This document shows positions 8,731-18,395 of a DNA stretch of 64,000 bases, piece by piece; the first letter of the stretch is position 1, and each line of letters opens with the position of its first letter. The translations under genes and the position numbers were made by a program. Below the pieces are notes generated by a model, which was not told the origin of the DNA, did no database searches, and saw nothing but the letters and a program-made list of their open reading frames with translations. The stretch comes from Bradyrhizobium erythrophlei. Lineage in GTDB: Bacteria; Pseudomonadota; Alphaproteobacteria; Rhizobiales; Xanthobacteraceae. Location: contig FSRD01000001.1 of the NCBI GenBank assembly GCA_900129675.1, positions 7,429,501 to 7,493,500 on the forward strand, in the 5' to 3' direction.

Positions 8731-9129
8731 ATGTTTTCTCATGTCCATGTCGGTATCACGAATTTTGAGCGATCGTACGCTTTCTACTCGGCCGTCATGA
8801 ACGAACTGGGGTTCGAGCTCAAGTTCTGCAGGCCGGAACAGTCGTGGGCCGGGTGGATCGCTCCCGGAAAGGAGCGGCCATTATTCCTCATTGGGCTTCC
8901 GTACGATCGTCAGCCGGCAAATGCGGGCAACGGAGGCATGACGGCCTTCCTCGCCTCGACTCGTGAGGTAGTTGATCGCTGTCATGCGGTCGCACTCGGA
9001 ATGGGTGGCCGATGTGAAGGGATGCCTGGGCTCCGGCCGCACTATCACCCCAACTACTACGGGGCATATTTTCGCGATCCGGACGGCAACAAGATATGTG
9101 TCTGCTGCCACGAGCCAGCATCGGCGTGA
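8731..9129 (+). CDS. VOC-superfamily (glyoxalase/dioxygenase fold) protein
   Basis: 132 residues from the ATG that gives MFSHVHVGITNFERS; the upstream extension is not protein-like. The start HVHVGITNFERSYAFY and the end GAYFRDPDGNKICV are the paired beta-alpha-beta-beta-beta modules of the VOC fold. His6 or His4 and other conserved positions could bind metal, but the usual C-terminal Glu is replaced by Cys in KICVCCH, so catalysis is uncertain. It lies inside the glmU-glmS insertion and ends a few bases before a glmU tail remnant. Function unknown; possible roles are lyase, dioxygenase or resistance protein. Confidence 0.8.
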   Translation: MFSHVHVGITNFERSYAFYSAVMNELGFELKFCRPEQSWAGWIAPGKERPLFLIGLPYDRQPANAGNGGMTAFLASTREVVDRCHAVALGMGGRCEGMPGLRPHYHPNYYGAYFRDPDGNKICVCCHEPASA

Positions 9130-9134
9130 CGTCC

Positions 9135-9212
9135 GGCGGCGCCAAGCGCTATCATGAGCTGAAGACGAAGGCGAAAGTGTCAAAAAAGGCGGTCAACCAG
9201 CGGTCCTATTAA
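9135..9212 (+). pseudogene. Third glmU 3'-end remnant, possibly the ancestral glmU terminus
   Basis: The first 17 bp (ggcggcgccaagcgcta) are identical to glmU 4571-4587. In that frame the sequence continues as GGAKRYHELKTKAKVSKKA and NQRSY to a TAA stop. It has no start codon or ribosome site. A Lys-rich tail of this kind directly before glmS fits what would remain of the original glmU end after an insertion at that point. Confidence 0.7.
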
Positions 9213-9335
9213 GCTTTCCGCTTAATACTGTCTCAATCCGCAATAATTATTGAGTAGGTTGGCACCGCCGAATCCCGTTAAGGGAAGGTGGCGCTGCTTG
9301 GGCAAATTTACGACGATTTGGGGATATCAAACCGC

Positions 9336-11162
9336 ATGTGCGGCATTGTCGGCATTCTCGGACGCGCTCCGGTCGCGGAGCAGTTGGTGGATTCGCTTAA
9401 ACGCCTTGAATATCGCGGCTACGATTCCGCAGGCGTCGCCACGCTGGAAGGCGACCACCTCGCGCGCCGCCGCGCCGAGGGCAAACTCAAGAATCTCGAA
9501 AAGCGGCTGCAGGCCGAACCGCTCGCGGGCCACACCGGCATCGGACATACCCGCTGGGCCACCCACGGCCGGCCGACCGAGAACAACGCGCATCCGCACG
9601 CCACCGATCGGGTCGCCGTGGTCCATAACGGCATCATCGAGAATTTTCGCGAATTGCGCGAGGCGCTGGAGAAGCAAGGCGCGGTGTTCGAGACCGAGAC
9701 CGATACCGAGATCGTGCTGCATCTGGTCGACAGTTTCCTGAGCAAGGGTATCAATCCCGTCGAAGCGGTGAAGGCTGCGCTGTCGCAGCTTCGCGGCGCG
9801 TTCGCGCTCGGCTTCATTTTCGCAGGTCAGGACGATCTGATGATCGGCGCCCGCAACGGCCCGCCGCTCGCGATCGGTCATGGCGACGGCGAAATGTATC
9901 TGGGATCCGACGCGATTGCGCTCGGGCCGTTCACCGACACCATCAGCTATCTGGAGGACGGCGACTGGGTCGTGCTGACGCGCAAGGGCGCCACCATCTA
10001 CGACAAGGACAATGCGATCGTTCACCGCGACGCGATCAAGCACAGCGCGGCGACGTCGCTGGTCGACAAGGCGAATTATCGCCATTTCATGGCCAAGGAA
10101 ATTCACGAGCAGCCGGAAGTGGTCGGCCATACCTTGGCCCGCTACGTCGACATGGCGACCGACCGCGTGCTGCTGCCGGTCAAGCTGCCGTTCGACTTCA
10201 AGGATATCCAGCGGATCTCGATCACCGCCTGCGGCACCGCAAGCTATGCCGGCTACGTCGCCAAATACTGGTTCGAGCGGCTGGCCCGGGTGCCGGTCGA
10301 GCTCGATGTCGCCTCGGAATTCCGCTACCGCGAGGCGCCGCTGCGCAAGGGCGATCTCGCGATCTTCATTTCGCAATCCGGCGAGACCGCCGACACGCTG
10401 GCGGCGTTGCGCTACGCCAAATCGCAGGGCGTCCACACGCTCTCGGTCGTGAACGTGGCGACCTCGACGATTGCGCGCGAGAGCGAGACCGTGCTGCAGA
10501 CATTGGCCGGTCCGGAGATCGGCGTTGCCTCGACCAAGGCGTTCACTTGCCAGTTGATGGTGCTCGCCGCGCTTGCGGTTGCCGCGGGCAAGGCGAGGGG
10601 CGAATTGTCGGATGAGGACGAAACCAAGCTGGTCCATGGCCTCGTTGAAATCCCGCGGCTGATGGCGGAGGCCCTGACGATCGAGCCGCAGATCGAAAAA
10701 CTGGCGCGCGAGATCGCGAAGTCGAAGGATGTGCTCTATCTCGGCCGCGGCACCAGCTATCCGCTGGCGCTGGAGGGCGCGCTGAAGCTGAAGGAAATCT
10801 CCTACATCCATGCCGAAGGCTACGCCGCCGGCGAACTCAAGCACGGGCCGATCGCACTGATCGACGAAAACATGCCGGTGGTGGTGATCGCGCCCCACGA
10901 CCGGGTGTTCGAAAAGACCGTCTCCAACATGCAGGAGGTTGCGGCCCGCGGCGGCGGTATCATCCTGATGACGGACGCCAAGGGGGCGGCCGAGGCCACG
11001 ATCGAATCCCTGGTGACGATCGTGCTGCCCGACATGGCCGCGACCTTTACGCCGATGGTCTATGCCATCCCGGTACAATTGCTGGCCTATCATACCGCCG
11101 TGGTGATGGGCACCGACGTCGATCAGCCGCGAAATCTGGCGAAATCGGTTACGGTCGAATAG
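9336..11162 (+). CDS. glmS: Glutamine-fructose-6-phosphate aminotransferase (isomerizing)
   Basis: 608 residues, the usual length. The start at 9336 is fixed by MCGIVGILGR, because the Cys after Met is the N-terminal nucleophile of the class II glutaminase. The glutaminase domain (1-~240, YRGYDSAGV, HTRWATHG) is followed by two SIS isomerase domains (SQSGETADT, ASTKAFTCQ) and the C-terminal DQPRNLAKSVTVE. It makes glucosamine-6-phosphate, the first step toward GlmU's substrate. The 5' region holds a small hairpin (9232-9254) but nothing like a glmS ribozyme. Confidence 0.97.
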   Translation: MCGIVGILGRAPVAEQLVDSLKRLEYRGYDSAGVATLEGDHLARRRAEGKLKNLEKRLQAEPLAGHTGIGHTRWATHGRPTENNAHPHATDRVAVVHNGIIENFRELREALEKQGAVFETETDTEIVLHLVDSFLSKGINPVEAVKAALSQLRGAFALGFIFAGQDDLMIGARNGPPLAIGHGDGEMYLGSDAIALGPFTDTISYLEDGDWVVLTRKGATIYDKDNAIVHRDAIKHSAATSLVDKANYRHFMAKEIHEQPEVVGHTLARYVDMATDRVLLPVKLPFDFKDIQRISITACGTASYAGYVAKYWFERLARVPVELDVASEFRYREAPLRKGDLAIFISQSGETADTLAALRYAKSQGVHTLSVVNVATSTIARESETVLQTLAGPEIGVASTKAFTCQLMVLAALAVAAGKARGELSDEDETKLVHGLVEIPRLMAEALTIEPQIEKLAREIAKSKDVLYLGRGTSYPLALEGALKLKEISYIHAEGYAAGELKHGPIALIDENMPVVVIAPHDRVFEKTVSNMQEVAARGGGIILMTDAKGAAEATIESLVTIVLPDMAATFTPMVYAIPVQLLAYHTAVVMGTDVDQPRNLAKSVTVE

Positions 11163-11260
11163 TCGCAAAGCGCGCGCGCGCGTCACTGCAGGTCTTCAAA
11201 AACCTGCTAGGATAGCTTAGCTGGGAGTTAGCCGGCCGCCTCGACCGACCTGGAACCGTA

Positions 11261-12034
11261 ATGAACCGCCAAGAACCGCCGCCGACCGTGCCCCCGAGCG
11301 AGTCACATCCAGACGCCCCGCGCGGGCTGATGGCCCGTTTCCGCAACTATTTCCTGACCGGGCTGGTGGTCGCCGGGCCGATCGCCATCACCTTTTACCT
11401 GACCTGGTGGTTCGTGACCTGGGTCGACGGTCTGGTGCGGCCGTTCGTGCCGATCGCCTACCGGCCGGAGACCTATCTGCCGTTCGGGCTGCCCGGTTCG
11501 GGGCTGATCGTCGCCGTGATCGCGCTGACGCTATTGGGTTTCCTCACCGCCAATTTGATCGGGCGGACGCTGGTCGATCTCGGCGAACGGCTGCTCGGCC
11601 GCATCCCGGCGGTGCGCGCGATCTATCGCGGGCTGAAGCAGGTGTTCGAGACGCTGTTCTCCGGCAACGGATCGAGCTTCCGCCGCGTCGGCATCGTCGA
11701 GTTTCCCTCGCCGGGGATGTGGTCGATCGTGCTGATCTCGCAAGCGCCGAGCGTCGAGATCGCCAACAGTCTCCCCGGGCAGGAGGAGCACATCTCGGTG
11801 TTCCTGCCCTGTGCGCCGAACCCGACCACGGGCTTCTTCTTCTACGTGCCGAAGAGCAAGATCATCGAGATCGACATGAGCGCCGAAGACGCCGCGACCC
11901 TGATCATGTCCGCGGGCGTGGTGCAGCCCGGCTCCGATCCGCAGAAGAAGGCCGCCGCACTGGCCGGCATGGCCAACGCGGCGCGGGTGGCAAATGCGGC
12001 CACGTTGCAGCCGGCGCCGATGAAGGTGGAGTAG
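11261..12034 (+). CDS. DUF502 family membrane protein
   Basis: 257 residues. A Pro-rich cytoplasmic start is followed by two membrane segments (~30-55 and ~80-105), then a soluble domain containing GRIPAVRAIYRGLKQ and the family's PSPGMWSIV and PTTGFFFYVP stretches. The family is widespread in proteobacteria, often close to recG or glmS as here, but its function is not established. It is 98 bp after glmS, with a small hairpin between (11188-11207), so co-transcription is possible. Confidence 0.88.
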   Translation: MNRQEPPPTVPPSESHPDAPRGLMARFRNYFLTGLVVAGPIAITFYLTWWFVTWVDGLVRPFVPIAYRPETYLPFGLPGSGLIVAVIALTLLGFLTANLIGRTLVDLGERLLGRIPAVRAIYRGLKQVFETLFSGNGSSFRRVGIVEFPSPGMWSIVLISQAPSVEIANSLPGQEEHISVFLPCAPNPTTGFFFYVPKSKIIEIDMSAEDAATLIMSAGVVQPGSDPQKKAAALAGMANAARVANAATLQPAPMKVE

Positions 12035-12052
12035 GTCTTCGTCTTTCCTCCT

Positions 12053-12173
12053 CGTCATTGCGAGGAGCCAACGGGTCGCGCGAATGCGCGCCCGATGACA
12101 GGCTACGCGACGAAGCAATCCATTCTTTCATTTTCGCCGCGCGATGGATTGCTTCGCTGCGCTCGCAATGACG
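12053..12173. repeat. Palindromic intergenic repeat, family A, copy 3
   Basis: Full-length copy: cgtcattgcgaggagccaac at one end, gctgcgctcgcaatgacg at the other, with facing arms aagcaatccatt and gatggattgcttcg. It fills the gap between the convergent DUF502 and recG genes and may act as a transcription end for both. Confidence 0.9.
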
Positions 12174-12187
12174 GCGAGGGGCATCGG

Positions 12188-14299
12188 TCACCCCGCGCCA
12201 ATCAGCGGTATCGCCTCGTCGCGTTCGTACAGATAGAGCAGGCACCGCAACGCGTCGCCTTGCGCGCCTTTCAGCTTCGGATTGTCCTTCATGATGCGCA
12301 GCGCTTCGTCGCGCGCCTGGGTGATGAACTGGCCATGCACCTCGGAGCGCGCGATGCGGTAGCCGGGCAGGCCGCTTTGCCGGATACCGAGCACATCGCC
12401 TTCGCCCCGCAGTTTCAGGTCCTCCTCGGCGATCCGAAATCCGTCGGTGGTTTCGCGGATCACTTTCAGCCGCGCGGTGGACATTTCACCAAGGGGCTCC
12501 TTGTAGAGCAACAAGCAGGTCGAGGCCTCCGAGCCGCGGCCGATCCGGCCGCGCAATTGGTGCAGCTGCGCCAATCCAAAGCGCTCGGCGTTCTCGATCA
12601 CCATGATGGTCGCGGCGGGAACGTCGACGCCGACCTCGACCACGGTCGTTGCGACCAAAAGACCGATCTCGTGCGCGGCGAACTGCGCCATCACGCGGTC
12701 CTTCTCGGCGCCCTTCATCTGGCCATGGACGAGGCCGACCTGCTCGCCGAACCGCTTCTGCAGCGACTCGAACCGCTCGGTGGCGTTGGTGAGATGTTCG
12801 GTGCCTTCAGCTTCGGATTCTTCCACCAGCGGACAGATCCAGTACACCAGCTTGCCCGCCTTCAGCGCGCGGCCGACACCCTCGATCACCTCGTCAATGC
12901 GGCTGGCCGGGATCGTGCGGGTATCGATCGCTTGCCGGCCTGCCGGCTTTTCGCGCAATTCGGAGACGTCCATGTCGCCGAAATAGGTCAGCACCAGGGT
13001 GCGCGGGATCGGGGTTGCGCTGAGCACCAGCACATCGACGGCTTCGCCCTTCGAGGTCAGCGCCAGCCGCTCGCGAACGCCGAAACGATGCTGCTCGTCG
13101 ACGACCGCCAGTGCGAGCGCTTTGAAAATCACGTCGTCCTGGATCAGCGCGTGCGTCCCGACCAGCAAATCGATCTCGCCGGCTTCCAGACGCGCCAAAA
13201 TCTCCTTCCGCTCCTTGCCCTTTTCGCGGCCGGTGAGGATCGCAACCCGCAAGCCGGCGCGCTCGGCGAGCGGCGTGATGGTCTTGATGTGCTGGCGCGC
13301 CAGAATTTCCGTCGGCGCCATCAGGGCGGCCTGCTTGCCGGCCTCGGTCACCGCGGCCGCCGCCAGCAGCGCCACCACCGTCTTGCCGGATCCGACATCG
13401 CCCTGCAGCAGCCGCAACATCCGCACCGGCTGGCGCAGATCCTCGGTGATGGCGGCTACCGCCTCGCGCTGCGAACCGGTCAACGCGTACGGCAACGCAT
13501 CGATGATCTTTCGGCGCAGATGGCCGTCGCCGGTATGGCGGTCGCCTGCCGGGCGCCGCAGCTGCGCGCGGATCAGCGCCAGCGCCAGTTGCCCGGCCAG
13601 CAATTCATCGAACGCAAGGCGCGACCAGAACGGGCCGTCGGGCAGGATGTCCGTCAGTTCAACCGGCACATGGACGCGGTTCAGCGCTTCCTTGATGGGC
13701 GGAAATTTGCAGCGGCGGACCACGTCCGGGCTGATCCACTCGGGCAGCTCCGGCAGTTTTTGCAGCGCCTGCGCGATCGCGCGGCGCAGCGAGCCGAGCG
13801 CCAGGCCTTCGGTCAGGGGATAGACGGGATCGATGCCCGTGAGCTTTGCAAAGCCTTCCTCGTCGATGACGCGGTCGGGATGCACGATCTGCGGGATGCC
13901 GTCATACATTTGCAGCGTGCCCGAGACGTAGCGCTTGGCGCCGACCGGCAGCAGTTTGTCGACATAACCGGGTTTGGCGCGAAAATAGGTCAGCACCACA
14001 TCGCCGGTCTCGTCGCTGGCATAGACCAGATGCGGCGCGCGGGCATTGCGCGGCGGGGGCGGGCGGTGGCGATCGACGGTGACCTCCAGCGTCACCATCG
14101 TTCCCACAGCCGCATCGCGGATTTTTGGCCGCGCCCGGCGGTCGATCACGCTGGCCGGCAGATGCAGCAGCAGATCGACCAGCCGCGGCGTCTCATCGCG
14201 GCCGAGCAGATAGCGCAGCAATTTGTCCTGCTTCGGCCCGACGCCGGGAAGGGTCGTGACCGGTGCAAACAGCGGATTGAGCAGAGCAGGGCGCATCAC
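12188..14299 (-). CDS. recG: ATP-dependent DNA helicase RecG
   Basis: 703 residues, typical for RecG. The N-terminal wedge/OB region (~1-270) grips branched DNA. The SF2 helicase core has Walker A GDVGSGKTVVALL, the DEQH box VVDEQHRFGV, motif III SATPIPRTL, and the late motifs TTVVEVGVDVP and QLRGRIGRG. It remodels stalled forks and Holliday junctions. The gene is convergent to DUF502 and divergent from sdhE-mfd; sitting beside mfd is common in alphaproteobacteria. Confidence 0.97.
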   Translation of the reverse strand: MMRPALLNPLFAPVTTLPGVGPKQDKLLRYLLGRDETPRLVDLLLHLPASVIDRRARPKIRDAAVGTMVTLEVTVDRHRPPPPRNARAPHLVYASDETGDVVLTYFRAKPGYVDKLLPVGAKRYVSGTLQMYDGIPQIVHPDRVIDEEGFAKLTGIDPVYPLTEGLALGSLRRAIAQALQKLPELPEWISPDVVRRCKFPPIKEALNRVHVPVELTDILPDGPFWSRLAFDELLAGQLALALIRAQLRRPAGDRHTGDGHLRRKIIDALPYALTGSQREAVAAITEDLRQPVRMLRLLQGDVGSGKTVVALLAAAAVTEAGKQAALMAPTEILARQHIKTITPLAERAGLRVAILTGREKGKERKEILARLEAGEIDLLVGTHALIQDDVIFKALALAVVDEQHRFGVRERLALTSKGEAVDVLVLSATPIPRTLVLTYFGDMDVSELREKPAGRQAIDTRTIPASRIDEVIEGVGRALKAGKLVYWICPLVEESEAEGTEHLTNATERFESLQKRFGEQVGLVHGQMKGAEKDRVMAQFAAHEIGLLVATTVVEVGVDVPAATIMVIENAERFGLAQLHQLRGRIGRGSEASTCLLLYKEPLGEMSTARLKVIRETTDGFRIAEEDLKLRGEGDVLGIRQSGLPGYRIARSEVHGQFITQARDEALRIMKDNPKLKGAQGDALRCLLYLYERDEAIPLIGAG

Positions 14300-14321
14300 G
14301 GGTACCTAAGCGCGTTCCTCA

Positions 14322-14442
14322 CCGTCATGCCCGGCCTTGTGTCGGGCATCCACGTCTTTTTTTGTGGCCAGGCCGTGGATGGCCGGGTCATAGGCGCGCG
14401 GAAGCAACGCCGTCCTTTGGACGGCTACGCCCGGCCATGACG
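14322..14442. repeat. Palindromic intergenic repeat, family C
   Basis: Outer arms ccgtcatgcccggcc and cccggccatgacg, with inner arms catccacg and cgtggatgg, make a long imperfect hairpin unlike family A. It lies in the 276-bp gap between the divergent recG and sdhE starts, so it is part of, or upstream of, both promoter regions. The rest of that gap shows no clear gene. Confidence 0.75.
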
Positions 14443-14575
14443 ATCTTTTTATGACTGGCCGGATCTGCCTAGGTGCTACGCGGAGAACTAGGGCTGACAT
14501 CGGCCCTCTCCATCGCTATATCAACCCCGCCCGGCAGCACGTCCGGGCTTTTGGCGTTCGGATGGGATTCTTGAA

Positions 14576-14866
14576 ATGACGGGATCGACACGATCGAGCG
14601 GCGGCCTTGACGACCGCCGCAAGCGGCTGTTGTTTCGCTGCTGGCATCGCGGCACCCGCGAGATGGACCTGATCCTCGGGCGATTTGCCGATGCGGAGAT
14701 CGCGGGCCTGTCCGACCGCGAATTGGCCTTGCTCGAGGGCCTGATCGAGGTTCCCGATCCCGATCTCTATGCCGCGCTGACGGGCGACAAGCCGCTCGAT
14801 CCCCAACATGGCAGCGCATTGTTCGACCGCATCAAGGCGTTCCGCGCCGTGGACCACGACGCATGA
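14576..14866 (+). CDS. sdhE: Succinate dehydrogenase assembly factor 2 family protein (flavinylation factor)
   Basis: 96 residues. It contains the family's RGxxE motif (RGTREMD, residues 25-31) after a basic RRKRLLFRCWHRG segment, and the acidic helix VPDPDLYAAL. SdhE-type proteins help attach FAD covalently to SdhA. The stop overlaps the mfd start (ATGA), so the two are translationally coupled. The ribosome site is weak. A housekeeping gene by context. Confidence 0.93.
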   Translation: MTGSTRSSGGLDDRRKRLLFRCWHRGTREMDLILGRFADAEIAGLSDRELALLEGLIEVPDPDLYAALTGDKPLDPQHGSALFDRIKAFRAVDHDA

Positions 14867-17800
14867 AGTCTCCGGTTAAATCGCCCGCCGCGTTGTTGGC
14901 CCCCGGCCGCGCGCTGACCTTCGCCAATGTCGCCGAGGGCGCCGAAGGCCTCGTCGTTTCGGACCTCGCGCGCGCGGTCGCCGCCAGGCCGAAGCCACCG
15001 GCGGTCAGTCTGGCCGTGGTCTGCCGCGACGGTCCGCGCATGCAGCAATTGGCGCGGGCGTTGGAATTCTTCGCCCCCGATTTGCCGGTCATGCAGTTCC
15101 CGGCCTGGGATTGCCAGCCCTACGACCGGGTATCGCCGCATGGTGGCATCCTGGCGCAGCGCCTGACCACGCTGGCGCGGCTGTCGCGCCTTGCCGGCAG
15201 CGACAAGCCGCTGATCGTGCTGACCACGGTCAACGCCATCGTGCAGCGCGTGCCCGCACGCGAAACCGTGGCGGCGCAGGCGCTGTCGGTCGCGCCCGGC
15301 CATGTCGTGCCGATGGATTCCATCGTCGCCTGGCTGGAGCACAATGGCTACAACCGCTCTTCGACGGTGCGCGAGCCCGGCGAATATGCGGTGCGCGGCG
15401 GCATCCTCGATTTGTTTCCGGCCGGGCTCGATCAGCCCGTGCGGTTCGATTTCTTCGGCGATTCGCTGGAATCGATCCGCACCTTTGACGCCGAGACCCA
15501 GCGCACATTGCTGGATATGCGCGCGCTCGACCTGGTGCCGATCTCGGAATTCCAACTGGTCACCGAGACCATCCGCCGCTTCCGCATGGGCTATGTCGCG
15601 ACCTTCGGTGCGCCGGTGCGCGACGATCTGCTGTACGAAGCCGTCAGCGAAGGCCGCCGTCATCCCGGCATGGAACACTGGTTGCCGCTGTTCCAGGAGC
15701 GGATGGACACGCTGTTCGATTATCTCGACGGCGCAGTCGTCGCGATCGAGCCGCAGAGCGAGGATGCCGCGCGCGAGCGCTTCAAGCAGATCGCGGATTA
15801 CTACGAGGCCCGGCGCGAGGCGCTGGAGCATCCCGGCGGCGGCGCCATCTACAAGCCATTGCCGCCCGACCGGCTCTATCTGACGGAAGGCGAATGGACC
15901 GAACGGCTCGGCGAAGCCGCACTGGCGCGGCTGACGCCGTTCGCGGTGCCGGACGGCGCCGCCGACGTGTTCGATGCCGGCGCGCGGCTGGGACGGAATT
16001 TCACGCCGGAGCGGGCCGACAGTACGATCAACGTGTTCGAATCCGTCGTCGCCCATGTCGGGGCATTGCAGGGGCAGCGCAAGAAAGTGGTGATCGCGCT
16101 CTGGAGCGAGGGCTCGCGCGACCGCATGGGCAGCATGCTGCGGGATCACAAGCTCAACAACCTCACCAGCGTCAACACCTGGCGCACGGTGCAGGCGACG
16201 CCGCGCAACGAGGCCATGCTGGCGGTGGTCGGCATGGAATCCGGCTTCGAGACCGACGACGTCGCAATCATCAGCGAGCAGGACATCCTTGGCGACCGCC
16301 TGGTGCGGCCGCGCAAGGCGAGCCGCAAGCTCGATAACTTCATCTCGGAAGTCACGAGCCTTGCGGCCGGCGATCTCGTGGTTCACGTCGAGCACGGCAT
16401 CGGCCGCTTCATCGGCCTGCAGACGCTGGAAGTCTCCGGCGCGCCGCATGACTGCCTCGAACTGCATTACGCCGCCGAGACAAAGCTGTTCCTGCCGGTC
16501 GAGAACATCGAACTGCTGTCGCGCTACGGCTCCGACCACGCCAATGTCGAACTGGACCGGTTGGGCGGCAGCGGCTGGCAGGCGCGCAAGGCCAAACTGA
16601 AGAACCGTATCCGCGAGATCGCCGGCGAACTGATCAAGATCGCCGCCGAGCGTCATCTGCATGAAGCGCCGAAAATGCCGGTGCAGCCGCATGTCTATGA
16701 CGAGTTCTGCGCGCGCTTCCCCTATGAGGAGACCGAGGACCAGCTTGACGCCATCACCTCCACGCTGAAGGACCTCGAAAGCGGCCGGCCGATGGACCGC
16801 CTGATCTGCGGTGACGTCGGGTTCGGCAAGACCGAAGTGGCGCTGCGCGCGGCATTCGCGGTCGCGCTCGACGGCAAGCAGGTCGCCGTGGTGGTGCCGA
16901 CCACGCTGCTGGCGCGGCAGCACAGCGGGAATTTCGCCGAGCGTTTCCGCGGCTTTCCCGTCAATGTCGCGCAGGCCTCGCGCCTGATCCCGGCCAAGGA
17001 ACTGACACAGGTCAAGAAGGGCCTGACCGACGGCAATGTCGATATCGTGGTCGGCACCCACGCGCTGCTCGGCAAGGCGATCAAGTTCAGGGATCTCGGA
17101 CTGCTGATCGTCGACGAGGAGCAGCATTTTGGCGTCAGCCACAAGGAACGGCTGAAGCAGTTGCGCGCGCAGGTCCACGTGCTGACGCTGAGCGCCACGC
17201 CGATCCCGCGCACGCTGCAGCTGGCGCTCACCGGCGTGCGCGATCTCTCGATCATCGCTTCGCCGCCGGTCGACCGCCTCGCGGTCCGCACCTTCGTGGC
17301 GCCCCACGATCCTTTGATGATCCGCGAGGCGCTGCTGCGCGAGCGCTATCGCGGCGGCCAGGCGTTTTACGTGGTGCCACGGATCGAGGATCTCGCCGGC
17401 GTGAAGGATTTCCTCGACAAGAACGTGCCGGAGATGAAGGTTGCGGTCGCGCATGGCCAGATGCCGCCGACCGTGATCGAAGACATCATGTCGGCGTTCT
17501 ATGACGGCAAATACGACATCCTGCTCTCGACCACGATCATCGAATCCGGCCTTGATATCCCGACTGCGAATACGCTGATCGTGCACCGCGCCGATATGTT
17601 CGGGCTGGCGCAGCTTTACCAGCTGCGCGGGCGGGTGGGTCGTTCGAAGCTGCGCGCCTATGCGCTGTTCACGCTGCCGGCGCAGCAGAAGATCACCGCC
17701 CAGGCCGAGCGGCGGCTGAAAGTGCTGCAGTCGCTGGAGACGCTGGGCGCGGGCTTCCAGCTTGCCTCGCACGACCTCGATATCCGCGGCGCCGGCAATC

Positions 17801-18381
17801 TGCTCGGTGAGGAACAGTCCGGCCACATCAAGGAAGTCGGCTTCGAGCTCTATCAATCGATGCTGGAGGAAGCGATCCTCAACCTCAAGGCCGGCGTGGC
17901 AGAGCCCGCCGCCGACCGCTGGTCGCCGCAGATCACCATCGGCATGCCGGTGCTGATCCCCGAGGAATACGTCAACGATCTCGCGGTGCGGCTGTCGCTG
18001 TATAGGCGCCTTGCCGATCTCGACACCGACGAGGAGATCGAGAATTTCGCCGCCGAAATGCGCGACCGCTTTGGCGTATTGCCGGACGAAGTCCGTTATC
18101 TGTTCAAGGTCGCCGCGATCAAGGCCTATTGCCGCAGGGCCAATGTCGAGAAGGTCGATGCCGGGCCGAAGGGCGCGGTCGTCACCTTCCGCGACAACAA
18201 ATTCGCGCAGCCGGATCGCCTGGTGTTCTTTATCCGCCAGCACGGCCAGGCCGCAAAGGTGCGGCCGGACATGAAGGTGGTGTTCTTCCAGGAATGGAGG
18301 ACTCCGGAAGAGCGGCTGCTGGGCACGACGGAGATTTTGCGCCAGTTGGCCAATTTGGCGGAAAGCAAGAAGGCGGCGTAG
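14863..18381 (+). CDS. mfd: Transcription-repair coupling factor
   Basis: 1172 residues, normal for Mfd. The UvrB-like N-terminal module (DCQPYDRVSPH, GGILDLFP) is followed by the RNA-polymerase-interacting domain (HVEHGIGRFIGL), a RecG-like translocase (CGDVGFGKTEVALRA, VDEEQHFGV, LSATPIPRTL, QLRGRVGRS) and the C-terminal TRCF domain. It removes stalled RNA polymerase and recruits UvrA to the lesion. The start overlaps the sdhE stop by 4 bp. The antisense strand is open over its entire length through codon bias. Confidence 0.98.
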   Translation: MKSPVKSPAALLAPGRALTFANVAEGAEGLVVSDLARAVAARPKPPAVSLAVVCRDGPRMQQLARALEFFAPDLPVMQFPAWDCQPYDRVSPHGGILAQRLTTLARLSRLAGSDKPLIVLTTVNAIVQRVPARETVAAQALSVAPGHVVPMDSIVAWLEHNGYNRSSTVREPGEYAVRGGILDLFPAGLDQPVRFDFFGDSLESIRTFDAETQRTLLDMRALDLVPISEFQLVTETIRRFRMGYVATFGAPVRDDLLYEAVSEGRRHPGMEHWLPLFQERMDTLFDYLDGAVVAIEPQSEDAARERFKQIADYYEARREALEHPGGGAIYKPLPPDRLYLTEGEWTERLGEAALARLTPFAVPDGAADVFDAGARLGRNFTPERADSTINVFESVVAHVGALQGQRKKVVIALWSEGSRDRMGSMLRDHKLNNLTSVNTWRTVQATPRNEAMLAVVGMESGFETDDVAIISEQDILGDRLVRPRKASRKLDNFISEVTSLAAGDLVVHVEHGIGRFIGLQTLEVSGAPHDCLELHYAAETKLFLPVENIELLSRYGSDHANVELDRLGGSGWQARKAKLKNRIREIAGELIKIAAERHLHEAPKMPVQPHVYDEFCARFPYEETEDQLDAITSTLKDLESGRPMDRLICGDVGFGKTEVALRAAFAVALDGKQVAVVVPTTLLARQHSGNFAERFRGFPVNVAQASRLIPAKELTQVKKGLTDGNVDIVVGTHALLGKAIKFRDLGLLIVDEEQHFGVSHKERLKQLRAQVHVLTLSATPIPRTLQLALTGVRDLSIIASPPVDRLAVRTFVAPHDPLMIREALLRERYRGGQAFYVVPRIEDLAGVKDFLDKNVPEMKVAVAHGQMPPTVIEDIMSAFYDGKYDILLSTTIIESGLDIPTANTLIVHRADMFGLAQLYQLRGRVGRSKLRAYALFTLPAQQKITAQAERRLKVLQSLETLGAGFQLASHDLDIRGAGNLLGEEQSGHIKEVGFELYQSMLEEAILNLKAGVAEPAADRWSPQITIGMPVLIPEEYVNDLAVRLSLYRRLADLDTDEEIENFAAEMRDRFGVLPDEVRYLFKVAAIKAYCRRANVEKVDAGPKGAVVTFRDNKFAQPDRLVFFIRQHGQAAKVRPDMKVVFFQEWRTPEERLLGTTEILRQLANLAESKKAA

Positions 18382-18395
18382 TTCCGACCTATCAG

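Noticed and set aside
9213..9335. Possible glmS ribozyme upstream of glmS
   Set aside because: Only a small hairpin (ctcaat/attgag) is visible; the conserved ribozyme core is not, and this class is known mainly from Gram-positive bacteria.
11170..11182. Alternating CG run after glmS as a possible Z-DNA or regulatory element
   Set aside because: Short and expected in DNA of this GC content; nothing else supports a function.
9327..11186. Long open frame antisense to glmS
   Set aside because: A shadow of glmS codon bias; low complexity and no motifs.
12095..14440. Long open frame antisense to recG
   Set aside because: Same cause: no protein-like composition and complete RecG motifs on the other strand.
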